A stretch of 50,880 nt of DNA. Origin: an uncultured Eggerthellaceae bacterium. Its GTDB lineage: Bacteria; Actinomycetota; Coriobacteriia; Coriobacteriales; Eggerthellaceae. Location of the stretch: positions 1 through 50,880 of the forward strand of contig CAKUNS010000011.1 of NCBI GenBank assembly GCA_934668515.1, written 5' to 3'. The translations under genes and the position numbers were made by a program. Within the stretch, counting starts at the first letter, position 1; the number at the start of each line of letters is the position of its first letter. Shown here in pieces: positions 7,388 through 16,539 of this stretch. The notes under the pieces were generated by a model that saw nothing but the letters and a program-made list of their open reading frames with translations, ran no database searches and had not been told where the DNA came from.

Positions 7388-8518
7388 ATGACCAAAACTG
7401 TGTCAGTGTCGCAGTTCGTCTCGCGACGCGTATTCTTGGGCGCCGCAGCCGCTCTCGGTGTGGTTGTTGCGGTCGACCCCTCAAAGGCATTTGCAGTCAC
7501 CTCGGCCGAGAAACAAGCTGAAGCCGACGAGGTTCGCAATCAGCTCGTCTCTCTTCAGGCCGATCTTGAAAGCGCCGCCAACACGTATTACCAGGCAGAG
7601 GAAAAGCGCCAAGCTGCCGAGCAGGCAATGGTCGACGCTCAAAAAGAGATCGACGAGACCTCTGTTCGCATCACTCAAATCCAGGACCGCCTTGGCAGCC
7701 GCGCTCGCGACATGTATCGTTCGGGTCCGTCCAGCTACCTCGACTTCCTTCTGGGCTCTACCTCGTTCGAAGAGTTCACCAACAATTGGGATCTTCTGAA
7801 CACCCTGAACGAGAACGACGCTTCTCTGGTGGAAGAGGCTCAATTGCTGCGCGAGCAGCTTCAGGAAGCCCATGACGAGTATGCCCGTCAGGAGCAAGAG
7901 TACGCCACCCAGGCGGAAATCGCCCAGCAGGCTCAGGACGAGGCCGCTGCACGTGTGCAAGAGGCAACCACCCTTATGAACTCGCTTGACGAAGAGGCCC
8001 GTCAGCTACTCGAGCAGGAGCAGGCTGCGGCTGCAGCAGCCGAGGCTGCACGTCAGGCCGCTGCCGCTGCGGCTGCAGCCGGTTCCGCCAACAACAATTA
8101 CTACGGCGGCGACGATAGTTACGGCGGAAGCTCCGGCGGTGGCGATGGGTATTACAATGGCGGCTCGGCAGGCGACAACTCCGCGGTTGTCGGCTATGCT
8201 CTTTCCAAGAAGGGCTGCCCGTACGTTTGGGGCGCCGAGGGCCCCGACGCATTCGACTGCTCCGGCTTGGTTCGCTGGGCCTATCTGCAGATCGGCATGT
8301 CGCTTCCGCACTACACGGAAAGCCTGAGGGCATGCGCCACGAACATCGTGCCTGTCTCCGAGGCCCGTCCGGGCGACGTTCTGTACCGCTATGGTCACGT
8401 CGGCATCGCTGTTGGCTACGGCGGAGTTCCGTACGTTCACGCTCCCACGTTCGGTGCGGTCGTTCGCGACACCGACGCCCTTTCGTGGTCGGGCTTCACG
8501 GCGGCGCTTCAGTTCTAA
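7388..8518 (+). CDS. Tat-exported NlpC/P60 peptidoglycan hydrolase with coiled coil
   Basis: This is a predicted secreted endopeptidase cutting gamma-D-Glu-diamino acid bonds in stem peptides. The N-terminus carries a twin-arginine signal, SRRVFLG at 12-18, then a hydrophobic stretch and a likely cleavage near AFA (34-36). Residues 40-225 form a long Gln/Glu/Ala-rich coiled coil like PcsB/RipA regulators. A Gly/Ser/Tyr/Asn-rich linker spans about 232-265. The C-terminal NlpC/P60 domain has catalytic Cys291 (DCSGL) and His337 (YGHVGI), with His351 a candidate third residue. The ATG follows GGGA. The gene stands alone before a strong terminator, so it probably acts as a separately controlled division or growth hydrolase. 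Confidence 0.9.
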   Translation: MTKTVSVSQFVSRRVFLGAAAALGVVVAVDPSKAFAVTSAEKQAEADEVRNQLVSLQADLESAANTYYQAEEKRQAAEQAMVDAQKEIDETSVRITQIQDRLGSRARDMYRSGPSSYLDFLLGSTSFEEFTNNWDLLNTLNENDASLVEEAQLLREQLQEAHDEYARQEQEYATQAEIAQQAQDEAAARVQEATTLMNSLDEEARQLLEQEQAAAAAAEAARQAAAAAAAAGSANNNYYGGDDSYGGSSGGGDGYYNGGSAGDNSAVVGYALSKKGCPYVWGAEGPDAFDCSGLVRWAYLQIGMSLPHYTESLRACATNIVPVSEARPGDVLYRYGHVGIAVGYGGVPYVHAPTFGAVVRDTDALSWSGFTAALQF

Positions 8519-8540
8519 GCGGTGCTTCCTTAGAAACATC

Positions 8541-8578
8541 GAACCCTCCTACCGCATAAGCGGTAGGAGGGTTCTTTC
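8541..8578. terminator. Strong terminator after the NlpC/P60 gene
   Basis: A perfect 15-bp stem (8541-8555 with 8560-8574) has an ATAA loop and a following TTTC. It could also stop read-through from the convergent ATP-grasp gene. Confidence 0.85.
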
Positions 8579-8731
8579 GTTGTGGGCGAGCTGTTATGCG
8601 CTTCAAAAGCCCATTTGCATTGCCCAGCGCATCGCGTGCTGCGTGGGCTTTCCCGTTAGCCTGCGTTCGCGCTTCGCGGGTGCAGGCAGATTTCCTTTGC
8701 GTATCGCCGCAAGCGCCAGTAGGGCCAGGCT

Positions 8732-10009
8732 CTATTTCAGCTGTTTTCCGTTGGTGTCCCAGTAGAAGCGCTTGAACTTGCGGATCTGGTTCTCGAACAT
8801 GATCTTCGCCCATGCGTTGTGCTGCAACGAGTCGGGCGAATAGTGCAGGGGATAGGGGTCGGTCGTGCCCATGCGCAGCGCAAGGGCTTGGTTCAGGCGC
8901 TCTTTGTTGTCGATGCTCTTTTTCAACACCAGATCGGGCACGCAGCAGTACAAAAACGGATTGTATGCTTCAGTTTGCTTGATGGGCTCGTCTAGAATGA
9001 ACTCGCGCACGATGAGTGTGACGAAATTCACGCCGCCAAGGCTCATGTAGTAGGTGTTGCGGCCGCAGCGAGTGTTCACTTCGAAGAAGCGGAAGCTGCC
9101 GTCTCGGCTGTCGAACTTGATGTCGAAGTTGGCGAAGCCGCGATAGCCGATGTGTTTCAGGATCTTGGTAGCGTTGTCGACGATGACCTGCTCCTTCTCG
9201 CCGATAATGGCAAGCGGGTTTCCAAGAGCCGTGGGGTCGTGGTCTTGCAGGGCGACAACACCGCCCGAAACCACGCGCAAGTTACCCTCGGCATCCGAGA
9301 AGGTGGTCAACGTGCGGATGGCATCATCTTCGCCCGGGACGAAGTCTTGGATGACCAGCAGGTTGTTGTAATCGGAGGTGCGGATCGAGCGCCAGACCTG
9401 CTGCAGCTCGTTGGCCGAGTCGATCTCGTAGATCTTCCTTTTGTTCTGGATAGTGGCATCTTGAAACTGAGCCGAGTTCGAGGGCTTCGCGATCAGTGGG
9501 AAGGTGAACTCGTCTTCAGGCAGCGTTTCGGGGCCGTTCGCGCAGTCGAAATACCAGGTCTTGGGGTAGGGAACGCCCAGCTCGTCGCAGATCTCGTAGA
9601 AGCGGCGCTTCTGGGTGATCGAGTCAAGCAGGTCGAAGTCGATGTAGGGAATCGTGTAGCCGATGGACTCGAGTCGCTCTTTGCCCGATGAGAGCAGACG
9701 GGCATGGACGTCGTCGCAGCCAAGCACCAGAAGAATGGCGTCGGCGTCGCGCTCGTAGGTTTCAACGGCGATTTTCTCGAGGTTGAAGTAGAGCGTCTCG
9801 GCGTTGTCGTACAGGCCGTCAACCAGGCGGTAGTCGGTGAATTTGCTGGTCGAGAGCATCTTCACGTCTTGCGTTGCAAGCACGATGGAGCGCGTGATGC
9901 CGTAGGCGCGATGCAGCTCGCGTACGTAGCTGTAGGCAAGGATGTCGCCGCCTATGATGACGGGCTGGAGATGCGCCTTGATATCGTCTATGCAGGTAGC
10001 TTTCGCCAT
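8732..10009 (-). CDS. ATP-grasp carboxylate-amine ligase, substrate unknown
   Basis: The 425-residue protein has an N-terminal Rossmann-like pre-ATP-grasp domain (about 1-130, with VIIGGDILAYSYVRELHRAYG). An ATP-grasp domain follows: FPLIAKPSNSAQF, a central QDFVPGEDD, and the metal-binding end FFEVNTRCGRNTYYM (acidic Glu and Asn ligands). Such ligases join a carboxylate to an amine through an acyl phosphate. The architecture resembles D-aspartate ligase and carbamoyl-phosphate-synthase-like ligases of the cell wall, but the substrate cannot be read from the sequence. The start has GAAGGAGG 9 bp upstream. The gene is divergent from asnB with about 200 bp between them. Confidence 0.8.
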   Translation of the reverse strand: MAKATCIDDIKAHLQPVIIGGDILAYSYVRELHRAYGITRSIVLATQDVKMLSTSKFTDYRLVDGLYDNAETLYFNLEKIAVETYERDADAILLVLGCDDVHARLLSSGKERLESIGYTIPYIDFDLLDSITQKRRFYEICDELGVPYPKTWYFDCANGPETLPEDEFTFPLIAKPSNSAQFQDATIQNKRKIYEIDSANELQQVWRSIRTSDYNNLLVIQDFVPGEDDAIRTLTTFSDAEGNLRVVSGGVVALQDHDPTALGNPLAIIGEKEQVIVDNATKILKHIGYRGFANFDIKFDSRDGSFRFFEVNTRCGRNTYYMSLGGVNFVTLIVREFILDEPIKQTEAYNPFLYCCVPDLVLKKSIDNKERLNQALALRMGTTDPYPLHYSPDSLQHNAWAKIMFENQIRKFKRFYWDTNGKQLK

Positions 10010-10144
10010 AGGGCAAGCCTCCTTCGTGAGCGCGTGGCTTAATGGCCGATGCGCCGATGAACGTCGTCGTTTCGCTCATTATTCCACAGCGCTTGCCCTG
10101 CCGCTTCCCAAGCCTGATGAATTGATGTTATACGCATAAGGCGC

Positions 10145-10173
10145 TTCGAGGCCATGGTGGCGTGAAGTACACT
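10145..10173 (+). promoter_or_regulatory. Candidate asnB promoter
   Basis: A TTCGAG -35-like box, a 17-bp spacer and a TACACT -10-like box lie 36 bp before the asnB start. The boxes match the sigma-A consensus only in part. Confidence 0.4.
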
Positions 10174-10208
10174 GATCAGGTTGATTATTCAAGAGAAGGA
10201 GCGCTTTC

Positions 10209-12182
10209 ATGTGCGGATTCGTTGGCTTCACCACCGTCGATTACGATGCCGAAACCAATCGCAGCATCGTTAAAGACATGGCCGACCGCATCATTCACCG
10301 TGGTCCCGACGAGGACGGCTATTTTGTCAACGACAACATCGCCATGGGCTTCCGTCGCCTTTCCATCATCGACGTCGCCCAAAGCCATCAGCCCATGCAG
10401 AATGCTGACGGCAGCGTCACCGTCACGTTCAATGGCGAGATCTACAACTTCCAGGAGCTTCGTGCCGAACTGATCGAGGCTGGTTACGAGTTCCATACCA
10501 ACGGCGACACCGAGACCATCGTTCACGGTTACGATGAGTGGGGCGTGGGCGTTTTCAAGAAGCTACGCGGCATGTTCGCAATTGCTGTCTGGGACGACAA
10601 GAACAAACGCCTGGTGCTTGCGCGCGACATCTTTGGCATCAAACCCCTGTACTACCACATGCAGGGCGACCGCATCATGTACGCATCCGAACCCAAGGCT
10701 TTCTTCGCACACCCCAAGTTCCATGCTTCAGTGAATGAGAAAATGCTGCCGCAGTACCTGTGTTTCGAGTATCTGAACGACTCGCAGACCATGTTCGAGG
10801 GCGTGCATAAGGTTCTGCCCGGCCACCTCATGATCATTGAGGGCGAGAACATCCGCGAGCGTTGTTTCTACAAGATCACTTACAAAATCGACAAGACAAA
10901 GGATGTCGAGGAATGGGCCGACATCATCAAGGACACCTTCGATGAGTCCGTGCGCGCCCATGAGATCGCTGACGTCGAGATCGGCAGCTTCCTTTCCGGC
11001 GGAATCGACAGCTCGCTGGCTGCATATTGCATGGGCCAGCATCATTCCGAGGGCGTGAAGACGTTCTCGGTTGGTTACGACATCACTGGCAGCGAGGAAC
11101 AGCGCGACAAGGCCGAGAACGCGGGCTTCAAGATCAAGCTCGACGAGTTGAAGGACGCTCACGAGTTCGCCGAATGGGCGGGTCTGTCCAACAAAGACGT
11201 CAAGGTTACGGCCAAGGAGTTCCTGGACATCGTCCCCACCGAGCAGTACTACATGGACGAGCCCCTTGGCGCTCCCAGCGCCATCCCGCTGTTCTTCGTG
11301 TCCGAGCTTGCTTCCAAGGAAGTGAAGGTCGTTCAGTCGGGCGAGGGCGCCGACGAGCTTTTCGGTGGCTACTGGATCTATCACGACCAGTACGAGTTCT
11401 CGAAGTACTTCAATCTGGTTCCTCTGACCATCCGCAGGGCAGCCGGTGCCATCGCCGAGAAGCTGCCGCCGTTCCATGGCCGCCATTTCGCTATGCGCGG
11501 TTCGGCCGGTCCCGAGAAGAGCTATCAGCGCGCCTGCATGAACTTCATGTGGGACGAGGTCCCTCATGTTCTGAAAGACTTCAAGGGCAAGTGCAAACCG
11601 TGGGAGTGGTGCACGCCTCACTTCAACGAGGCGGTCGAGCGCACCAACGACGGCGACGCTATCACGCTAACCCAATACGTCGACATGGTTTCGTACATGC
11701 CGTACGACATCTGCCTGAAGGCTGACCGCATGTCCATGGCGCACTCGCTTGAGCTGCGCGTCCCTTTCCTTGATAAGAAGGTTCTCGACGTTGCCCTGCA
11801 GCTGCCCACCAATTGCCGTGTCACCAAGGACCATTCCAAGTACGCACTTCGTCGCGCGGCTGCTCATCTGGGTTTCCCGCAGAAGGTTGCCGATATGCCC
11901 AAGCAGCCGTTTATCACGCCGCTTACCGTGTGGCTGCAAACCGACCTGTATTACGAGCGCATCAAAGAGGCTTTCACCAGTGAGGCTGCCCAGAAGTTCT
12001 TCAATGTGGACTACCTGGTGAAGATGCTCGACGATCATCGTAGCGCCGATTTCAGCACGCAGGAGGGCCGCTCCAAGTTGAAGATGATGCGCATCTGGAA
12101 CATCTACTGCTTCCTGTGCTGGTATGAGGTGTTCTTCGGCGAATCCGCGGCCAAGCTTGCTCCTAAGACGCAAGTTGCGTAG
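10209..12182 (+). CDS. asnB: Glutamine-dependent asparagine synthase family amidotransferase
   Basis: AsnB-type enzymes transfer glutamine amide nitrogen to an ATP-activated carboxylate, usually aspartate. The 657-residue protein starts MCGF, giving the Ntn nucleophile Cys2 of the class II glutaminase domain, with RR-LSIID (49-54), FNGEIYN (74-80) and NGDTE (98-102). The synthetase domain has the PP-loop SGGIDSS (263-269) and GEGADELFGGY (379-389). The ribosome binding site is GAAGGAG. It is divergent from the ATP-grasp ligase. Some AsnB homologues (LtsA, AsnH) amidate peptidoglycan instead of making free asparagine; sequence alone does not decide which applies here. Confidence 0.92.
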   Translation: MCGFVGFTTVDYDAETNRSIVKDMADRIIHRGPDEDGYFVNDNIAMGFRRLSIIDVAQSHQPMQNADGSVTVTFNGEIYNFQELRAELIEAGYEFHTNGDTETIVHGYDEWGVGVFKKLRGMFAIAVWDDKNKRLVLARDIFGIKPLYYHMQGDRIMYASEPKAFFAHPKFHASVNEKMLPQYLCFEYLNDSQTMFEGVHKVLPGHLMIIEGENIRERCFYKITYKIDKTKDVEEWADIIKDTFDESVRAHEIADVEIGSFLSGGIDSSLAAYCMGQHHSEGVKTFSVGYDITGSEEQRDKAENAGFKIKLDELKDAHEFAEWAGLSNKDVKVTAKEFLDIVPTEQYYMDEPLGAPSAIPLFFVSELASKEVKVVQSGEGADELFGGYWIYHDQYEFSKYFNLVPLTIRRAAGAIAEKLPPFHGRHFAMRGSAGPEKSYQRACMNFMWDEVPHVLKDFKGKCKPWEWCTPHFNEAVERTNDGDAITLTQYVDMVSYMPYDICLKADRMSMAHSLELRVPFLDKKVLDVALQLPTNCRVTKDHSKYALRRAAAHLGFPQKVADMPKQPFITPLTVWLQTDLYYERIKEAFTSEAAQKFFNVDYLVKMLDDHRSADFSTQEGRSKLKMMRIWNIYCFLCWYEVFFGESAAKLAPKTQVA

Positions 12183-12210
12183 AGCTTAAGCGGTTTGAAC
12201 CGACGAAAGA

Positions 12211-12259
12211 AGCCCCGCTTGTTCGATCGTGAATGACGGTCGGATGGGCGGGGCTTTTC
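12211..12259 (+). terminator. Terminator after asnB
   Basis: The stem AGCCCCGC (12211-12218) pairs with GCGGGGCT (12248-12255), followed by a T run. The 29-nt apical part contains a smaller imperfect hairpin. Confidence 0.75.
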
Positions 12260-12392
12260 GTTACGGGTTGGGAGTGCTGTGCGCACTGTCGGGTGTACCT
12301 GCTTCTGCTGCGTCCGTTGCGCGCGTGGACCTTGAGGCGTCGTTCATGCCCGCGCTCTGACGATCAGGTGCTTATGCGTTGCGTTCAGACGC

Positions 12393-13124
12393 TTAGACGC
12401 CCGTGATGTCCCTAATGACTTCAGCGGCGATGATTAGTCCTGCTGTTGCCGGGACGGGCGCGAACGATCCGGGGATAGAGCGTCTGCCTTCGGGCGGCTG
12501 CTCGGGGTTGGGGTCGTTCGGATCGGCGATGGGGGTGCGCGCTTCCTCGGTTGAGAACACTACCTTGAAGCTGCCCAGCCCGCGCTTGCGGCTTTCTTTG
12601 CGAATCACTTTCGCAAGGGGACAGACGGTGGTGTCTTCAATGTTCGCGACCTGCAGTTTCGTGGGGTCAAGCTTGTTGCCTGTTCCCATGCAGGAAATGA
12701 TAGGCGTGTTGTGGTCGCCAGCTTCCTTGATAAGCTGAAGCTTTGCCGTCACGGTGTCGACTGCGTCGACTACGTAATCGTAATCGACGAAATCGAACTC
12801 GTCGCAGGTTGAGGGAAGATAGAACACCTTGCGCGCTGAGACCTTGCAGTTGGGGTTGATGCTGGCGATACGCGCTGCCATGACCTCGACTTTGTCATGG
12901 TCAACGGTATCTTCCGTAGCGATGATCTGCCTGTTTAAATTGGTGTTTGAGACGGAGTCGGCGTCGACGATGTCGATTGCGCCAATGCCGGAGCGCACCA
13001 GCGCCTCGACGGCGAATCCGCCAACGCCTCCAATGCCGAAAACTGCCACATGCGCCTGGGCGAGCGCGTCCATTGCGCTTGCCCCAAGCACCAATGCGGT
13101 TCGCGAAAATCGGTTGTCCGTCAT
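12393..13124 (-). CDS. tcdA: tRNA threonylcarbamoyladenosine dehydratase (TcdA/CsdL type)
   Basis: This E1-like ThiF/MoeB-family enzyme uses ATP to cyclise t6A37 of tRNA to ct6A. The 243-residue protein has the nucleotide-binding loop GIGGVGG (30-36), the DIVDADSVSNTNLNRQ block (51-66) typical of E1 adenylating folds, and the C-terminal APVPATAGL region found in TcdA. Length and motifs fit TcdA better than MoeB or ThiF, which usually carry zinc CxxC pairs that are absent here. It starts 36 bp after the DUF1846 gene ends and has GAGG 6 bp upstream, so the two probably form one transcript. It is not part of the thiamine operon further on. Confidence 0.87.
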   Translation of the reverse strand: MTDNRFSRTALVLGASAMDALAQAHVAVFGIGGVGGFAVEALVRSGIGAIDIVDADSVSNTNLNRQIIATEDTVDHDKVEVMAARIASINPNCKVSARKVFYLPSTCDEFDFVDYDYVVDAVDTVTAKLQLIKEAGDHNTPIISCMGTGNKLDPTKLQVANIEDTTVCPLAKVIRKESRKRGLGSFKVVFSTEEARTPIADPNDPNPEQPPEGRRSIPGSFAPVPATAGLIIAAEVIRDITGV

Positions 13125-13160
13125 CGTCGACCTCGTAGCCTAATACAGCGTGACGTTGGC

Positions 13161-14642
13161 TTAGTCGTGGTAGAAGCGGTGGATCTCATACTTCGGCTCG
13201 CAGCACACGTTGATGCCCAGAGATTTGTACAGACGCTCGTCCTCTTCAGACAGGATCACGCTGAAGTAGGCGTCGCAGCCCTTCAACTCGCCCATGTGCT
13301 CAAGAACGCGCGCGGCAAGCGGGCTGGTCTGCGACGTGGTGGAAAGCGCGATGAGCATTTCGCCCGGATGAAGATGCGGGTTGGTGTGCCCAAGCCGCTC
13401 GGTGCGGAGACGGCAGATGGGCTTCAGTGCCTCGTCGGAGATGACGTATTCGTGGTCGCCGATGCCTGCTTGGTACTTGATCGCGTTCAGAAGGACACTG
13501 GATGCGGCGCCCAGAAGCGTGGAGGTCTTGCCGGTCATGACCTTTCCGTCGGGAAGCACGATGGCGCCTGCGGGAGAACCCGATTCTTCGGCCTTTTTCA
13601 GTGCGGCAAGATGTGCAGGGGAGTAGTTCTCGGTGACGCCGACGCGGGTCATGAGGCGAGCAAGGCGCTCGACCTCGACTTCGTTGCCGCCGGAGCGGCG
13701 GAAGTCCTCGCGTGCTTTGAAGTAACGGCGCACGATTTCATGCTTGGAAGCCTCGCGGCATGCCTCGTCGTCGCTGATGGCGTAGCCTGCCATGTTGACG
13801 CCCATGTCGGTGGGGGACTTGTAGGGGCTCTCGCCGAGGATCTTTTCCATCATGGTTTTCAAAACGGGGAAGATCTCGATGTCGCGGTTGTAATTGACCG
13901 TGGTCTCGCCGTAGGCCTCAAGATGGAAGGGGTCGATGGCGTTCGCGTCGTCAAGGTCGACCGTTGCAGCCTCGTAAGCGATGTTTACCGGATGCTCAAG
14001 CGGAAGGTTCCAGATGGGGAACGTCTCGAACTTGGCGTAGCCGGCGCTTACGCCGTGTTTCAGTTCCTGGAACAGCTGCGAGAGGCAGGTTGCCATCTTG
14101 CCCGAACCAGGGCCCGGTGCGGTGACGACCACCAGCGGACGGGTGGTTTCGACGTATTCGTTCTTGCCATAGCCGTCGTCGCTGACGATGCGGTCGATGT
14201 CGTAGGGATAGCCTTCGATGGGGTAGTGCAGATAGCTCCTCACGCCCAGGGAATCAAGGCGTGCGCGGAACGCGTCGGCGCCGGGCTGGTTGCGGTACTG
14301 GGTTATGACGACGCTGCCAACGTAGAAGCCCAGCTCGTTGAACGCGTCCATAAGGCGCAGCAGGTCGTCATCGTAGGTGATGCCAAGATCACCGCGGATC
14401 TTAGAACGCTCGATGTCGTTGGCATTAATGGTGAGGATGATCTCGACGTCGTCGATAAGCGACTGCAGCATGCGCAGCTTGGTGTCGGGCTCGAATCCGG
14501 GCAGGACGCGCGATGCGTGGAAGTCGTCGAACAGCTTGCCGCCGAACTCCAAGTAGAGCTTGCCGCCGAACTGCTTGATGCGTTCACGGATACGTGCGGC
14601 TTGCAGCTCGATGTACTTGTCGTTGTCGAAACCGATTTTCAT
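13161..14642 (-). CDS. DUF1846 family protein
   Basis: The 493-residue protein belongs to the DUF1846 family (known from conserved strings such as MKIGFDNDKY, TAPGPGSGKMATCLSQLFQE and GHTNPHLHPGEML). The family has solved structures but no firmly assigned reaction that I know of. The GPGSGKM string at about 177-183 resembles a nucleotide- or phosphate-binding loop. The length is normal for the family. It is soluble, with no signal peptide. The start has AAAGGG 8 bp upstream. It is the first gene of a probable two-gene transcript with tcdA. Confidence 0.88.
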   Translation of the reverse strand: MKIGFDNDKYIELQAARIRERIKQFGGKLYLEFGGKLFDDFHASRVLPGFEPDTKLRMLQSLIDDVEIILTINANDIERSKIRGDLGITYDDDLLRLMDAFNELGFYVGSVVITQYRNQPGADAFRARLDSLGVRSYLHYPIEGYPYDIDRIVSDDGYGKNEYVETTRPLVVVTAPGPGSGKMATCLSQLFQELKHGVSAGYAKFETFPIWNLPLEHPVNIAYEAATVDLDDANAIDPFHLEAYGETTVNYNRDIEIFPVLKTMMEKILGESPYKSPTDMGVNMAGYAISDDEACREASKHEIVRRYFKAREDFRRSGGNEVEVERLARLMTRVGVTENYSPAHLAALKKAEESGSPAGAIVLPDGKVMTGKTSTLLGAASSVLLNAIKYQAGIGDHEYVISDEALKPICRLRTERLGHTNPHLHPGEMLIALSTTSQTSPLAARVLEHMGELKGCDAYFSVILSEEDERLYKSLGINVCCEPKYEIHRFYHD

Positions 14643-14762
14643 GCGGCAACCCTTTCGCCAATACGCGTTTTAGTTCTAGGACGCACGAAACGCAAGACGC
14701 CGAACAGCAACGTTTATTAACGGCATCTTGTTGGATAGGTGCGTTGTGTGATGATTCCCGCA

Positions 14763-14768
14763 ATTATA
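14763..14768 (-). promoter_or_regulatory. Consensus -10 box upstream of the DUF1846 gene
   Basis: The minus strand reads TATAAT here, about 120 bp before the DUF1846 start codon. No good -35 box is seen at 16-18 bp, so the call rests on the -10 alone. Confidence 0.3.
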
Positions 14769-14892
14769 GCTCAGCTGGCGCCCTCCGCGCTTTGTTCTTT
14801 CCTTGATTTGAGCCGTTATTGCAAGGATGTCTGTCATGCGGGTTTTAGGTGCAGGCACCTTATTCGGGCAGTGCGGTTTGTGCCTGCTGGCT

Positions 14893-14922
14893 GTTGCGGC
14901 CGCTCGTTCGAGCGGCCGCAAC
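14893..14922 (-). terminator. GC-rich hairpin after pyrG
   Basis: A perfect 13-bp stem (14893-14905 with 14910-14922) with loop GTTC lies 6 bp beyond the pyrG stop. No U-run follows on the minus strand, so it may act as a 3'-end stabiliser or a terminator that needs a factor. Confidence 0.55.
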
Positions 14923-14928
14923 CAGTGG

Positions 14929-16539
14929 CTATTCTTGTTCGGCTCGGCGGTCAAGTGCAGCGCCTACCAGCCCCGCGAACAGGGGATGCGGGCGGGTCGG
15001 GCGGCTCTTGAATTCGGGGTGACCCTGGCTGGCGATGAAGTAGGGGTGGTCGGCCACCTCGATCATCTCGACCAAGCGGCCATCGGGCGACGTTCCCGAA
15101 ACCACCAAACCGCCTTCGATAAGACGCTCACGGAACATGTTGTTCACTTCGTAGCGGTGACGATGACGCTCGTAGATCAGATCCTCGCCGTACACCTTGT
15201 GCGCAAGCGTCCCCTCGGCAACCTTGCAAGGGTACGCGCCAAGGCGCATGGTGCCGCCTTTGTCCTCGACGTCTTCCTGTTCGGGCATCAGGTCGACCAC
15301 GGGGAACTCGGCCTTGTCGTCGAACTCGGCCGACGTGGCGCCCGGCATGTCGCAAACATCGCGGGCGAATTCGCATACTGCCGCCTGAAGACCCAGGCAA
15401 ATGCCCAGGAACGGCACGTTGTTCTCGCGGGCGTATTTTGCAGCGGCTATCTTGCCTTCGAACGCGCGCACGCCGAATCCTCCGGGAATGAGGATGCCGT
15501 CGAAACCGCCAAGCTTCTCGGCGGCGTTGTCGTTGTTAATCTCCTCGCCATCGATAAGGTGGACGTTGACCTTGCAGCACTGTCCGACGCCCGCATGGTG
15601 AAGCGCCTCGACCACGGAAAGATACGCGTCGGGAAGGCTGACGTACTTGCCGACGACGGCGATGTCGCAGGGGGTTTGGCAGTTGGATTCGGCTGCGACG
15701 AAGGCTTCCATGGGCCGCAGGTCGATATCACGCACGCCAAGGTTCAGCTTCTCGCAGACCATGGCATCGAAGCGCTGATCGTGAAGGTTAAGCGGCACTT
15801 GGTATATAGAAGGGCTGTCCTCGCATGCCAGAACTTCGCGCGGAGCCACGTCGCAGAATTGGGCGATCTTCTCGCGCACGCCGTCGGAGATCTCGTGGTC
15901 GGAGCGGCAGACAATGAAGTCGGGTTGGACACCCATCGAGCGCAGCTCCTTCACCGAGTGCTGCGTCGGCTTGGTCTTAACCTCATGAGCTGCGGCGATG
16001 TAGGGGACAAGGGTTACATGCACGAAGATCACGTCACCTGCAGGACGTTCCTTTTTGAACTGGCGTGCCGCCTCGATGAACGGCTGGCCTTCGATGTCGC
16101 CAACGGTACCGCCGATCTCAGAGATGACGATGTCGGCGCCCGACTGTTCTGCCGCGCGGCGGATTCGTTCCTTAATAGCTTCGGTGACGTGAGGGATGAC
16201 TTGGACGGTTCCGCCCAGGAAGTCGCCGCGGCGCTCGCGTGCGATAAGCGTTTTGTAAATGGAGCCTTGGGTGAAGTTCGATTCGCGCGAGAGATTCTCG
16301 TCGATGAAGCGCTCGTAATGGCCAAGGTCAAGGTCGCCCTCGTGGCCGTCGTCCGTGACGAAGACCTCGCCGTGCTGGAAAGGCGACATGGTGCCGGGGT
16401 CGACGTTCAGATAAGGGTCCATCTTCTGCATGGTCACTTTGTAACCGCGTGCTTTAAGAAGGTGTCCGAGGGACGCTGCCGTGATGCCCTTGCCGAGGGA
16501 TGAGACAACGCCGCCGGTAACGAAAATATGCTTAGCCAT
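14929..16539 (-). CDS. pyrG: CTP synthase
   Basis: This enzyme makes CTP from UTP, ATP and glutamine in pyrimidine synthesis. The 536-residue protein has the N-terminal synthase domain with the P-loop VVSSLGKG (11-18), DPYLNVDPGTMSPFQHGEVFV nearby, and EIGGTVGDIE (141-150). The C-terminal class I glutaminase domain has Cys381 in GICLGLQ and the GHPEF catalytic His/Glu near the end. The start MAKHIFVTGG has GGAGG 6-7 bp upstream; an in-frame ATG 14 codons earlier lacks this support. It is divergent from xerD. Confidence 0.97.
   Translation of the reverse strand: MAKHIFVTGGVVSSLGKGITAASLGHLLKARGYKVTMQKMDPYLNVDPGTMSPFQHGEVFVTDDGHEGDLDLGHYERFIDENLSRESNFTQGSIYKTLIARERRGDFLGGTVQVIPHVTEAIKERIRRAAEQSGADIVISEIGGTVGDIEGQPFIEAARQFKKERPAGDVIFVHVTLVPYIAAAHEVKTKPTQHSVKELRSMGVQPDFIVCRSDHEISDGVREKIAQFCDVAPREVLACEDSPSIYQVPLNLHDQRFDAMVCEKLNLGVRDIDLRPMEAFVAAESNCQTPCDIAVVGKYVSLPDAYLSVVEALHHAGVGQCCKVNVHLIDGEEINNDNAAEKLGGFDGILIPGGFGVRAFEGKIAAAKYARENNVPFLGICLGLQAAVCEFARDVCDMPGATSAEFDDKAEFPVVDLMPEQEDVEDKGGTMRLGAYPCKVAEGTLAHKVYGEDLIYERHRHRYEVNNMFRERLIEGGLVVSGTSPDGRLVEMIEVADHPYFIASQGHPEFKSRPTRPHPLFAGLVGAALDRRAEQE

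Noticed and set aside
8659..8687. GCCTGC/GCAGGC hairpin as terminator of the ATP-grasp gene
   Set aside because: The stem is short and no U-run follows on the minus strand, so it was not listed as a feature.
12393..13124. The ThiF-like gene as ThiF or MoeB of thiamine or molybdopterin synthesis
   Set aside because: It lacks the zinc CxxC pairs of MoeB/ThiF, has no ThiS/MoaD partner nearby, and shows the TcdA C-terminal pattern.
14755..14785. TATAGCTCAGCTGG resembling the D-arm start of a tRNA
   Set aside because: No acceptor, anticodon or T arm can be built around it; the TATA part also reads as a -10 box on the other strand.
13050..16503. Two very long plus-strand ORFs (about 556 and 558 codons) opposite the DUF1846 gene and pyrG
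   Set aside because: They lie antisense to clear family members, have no ribosome binding sites or recognisable domains, and arise from the biased third codon positions of the real genes.
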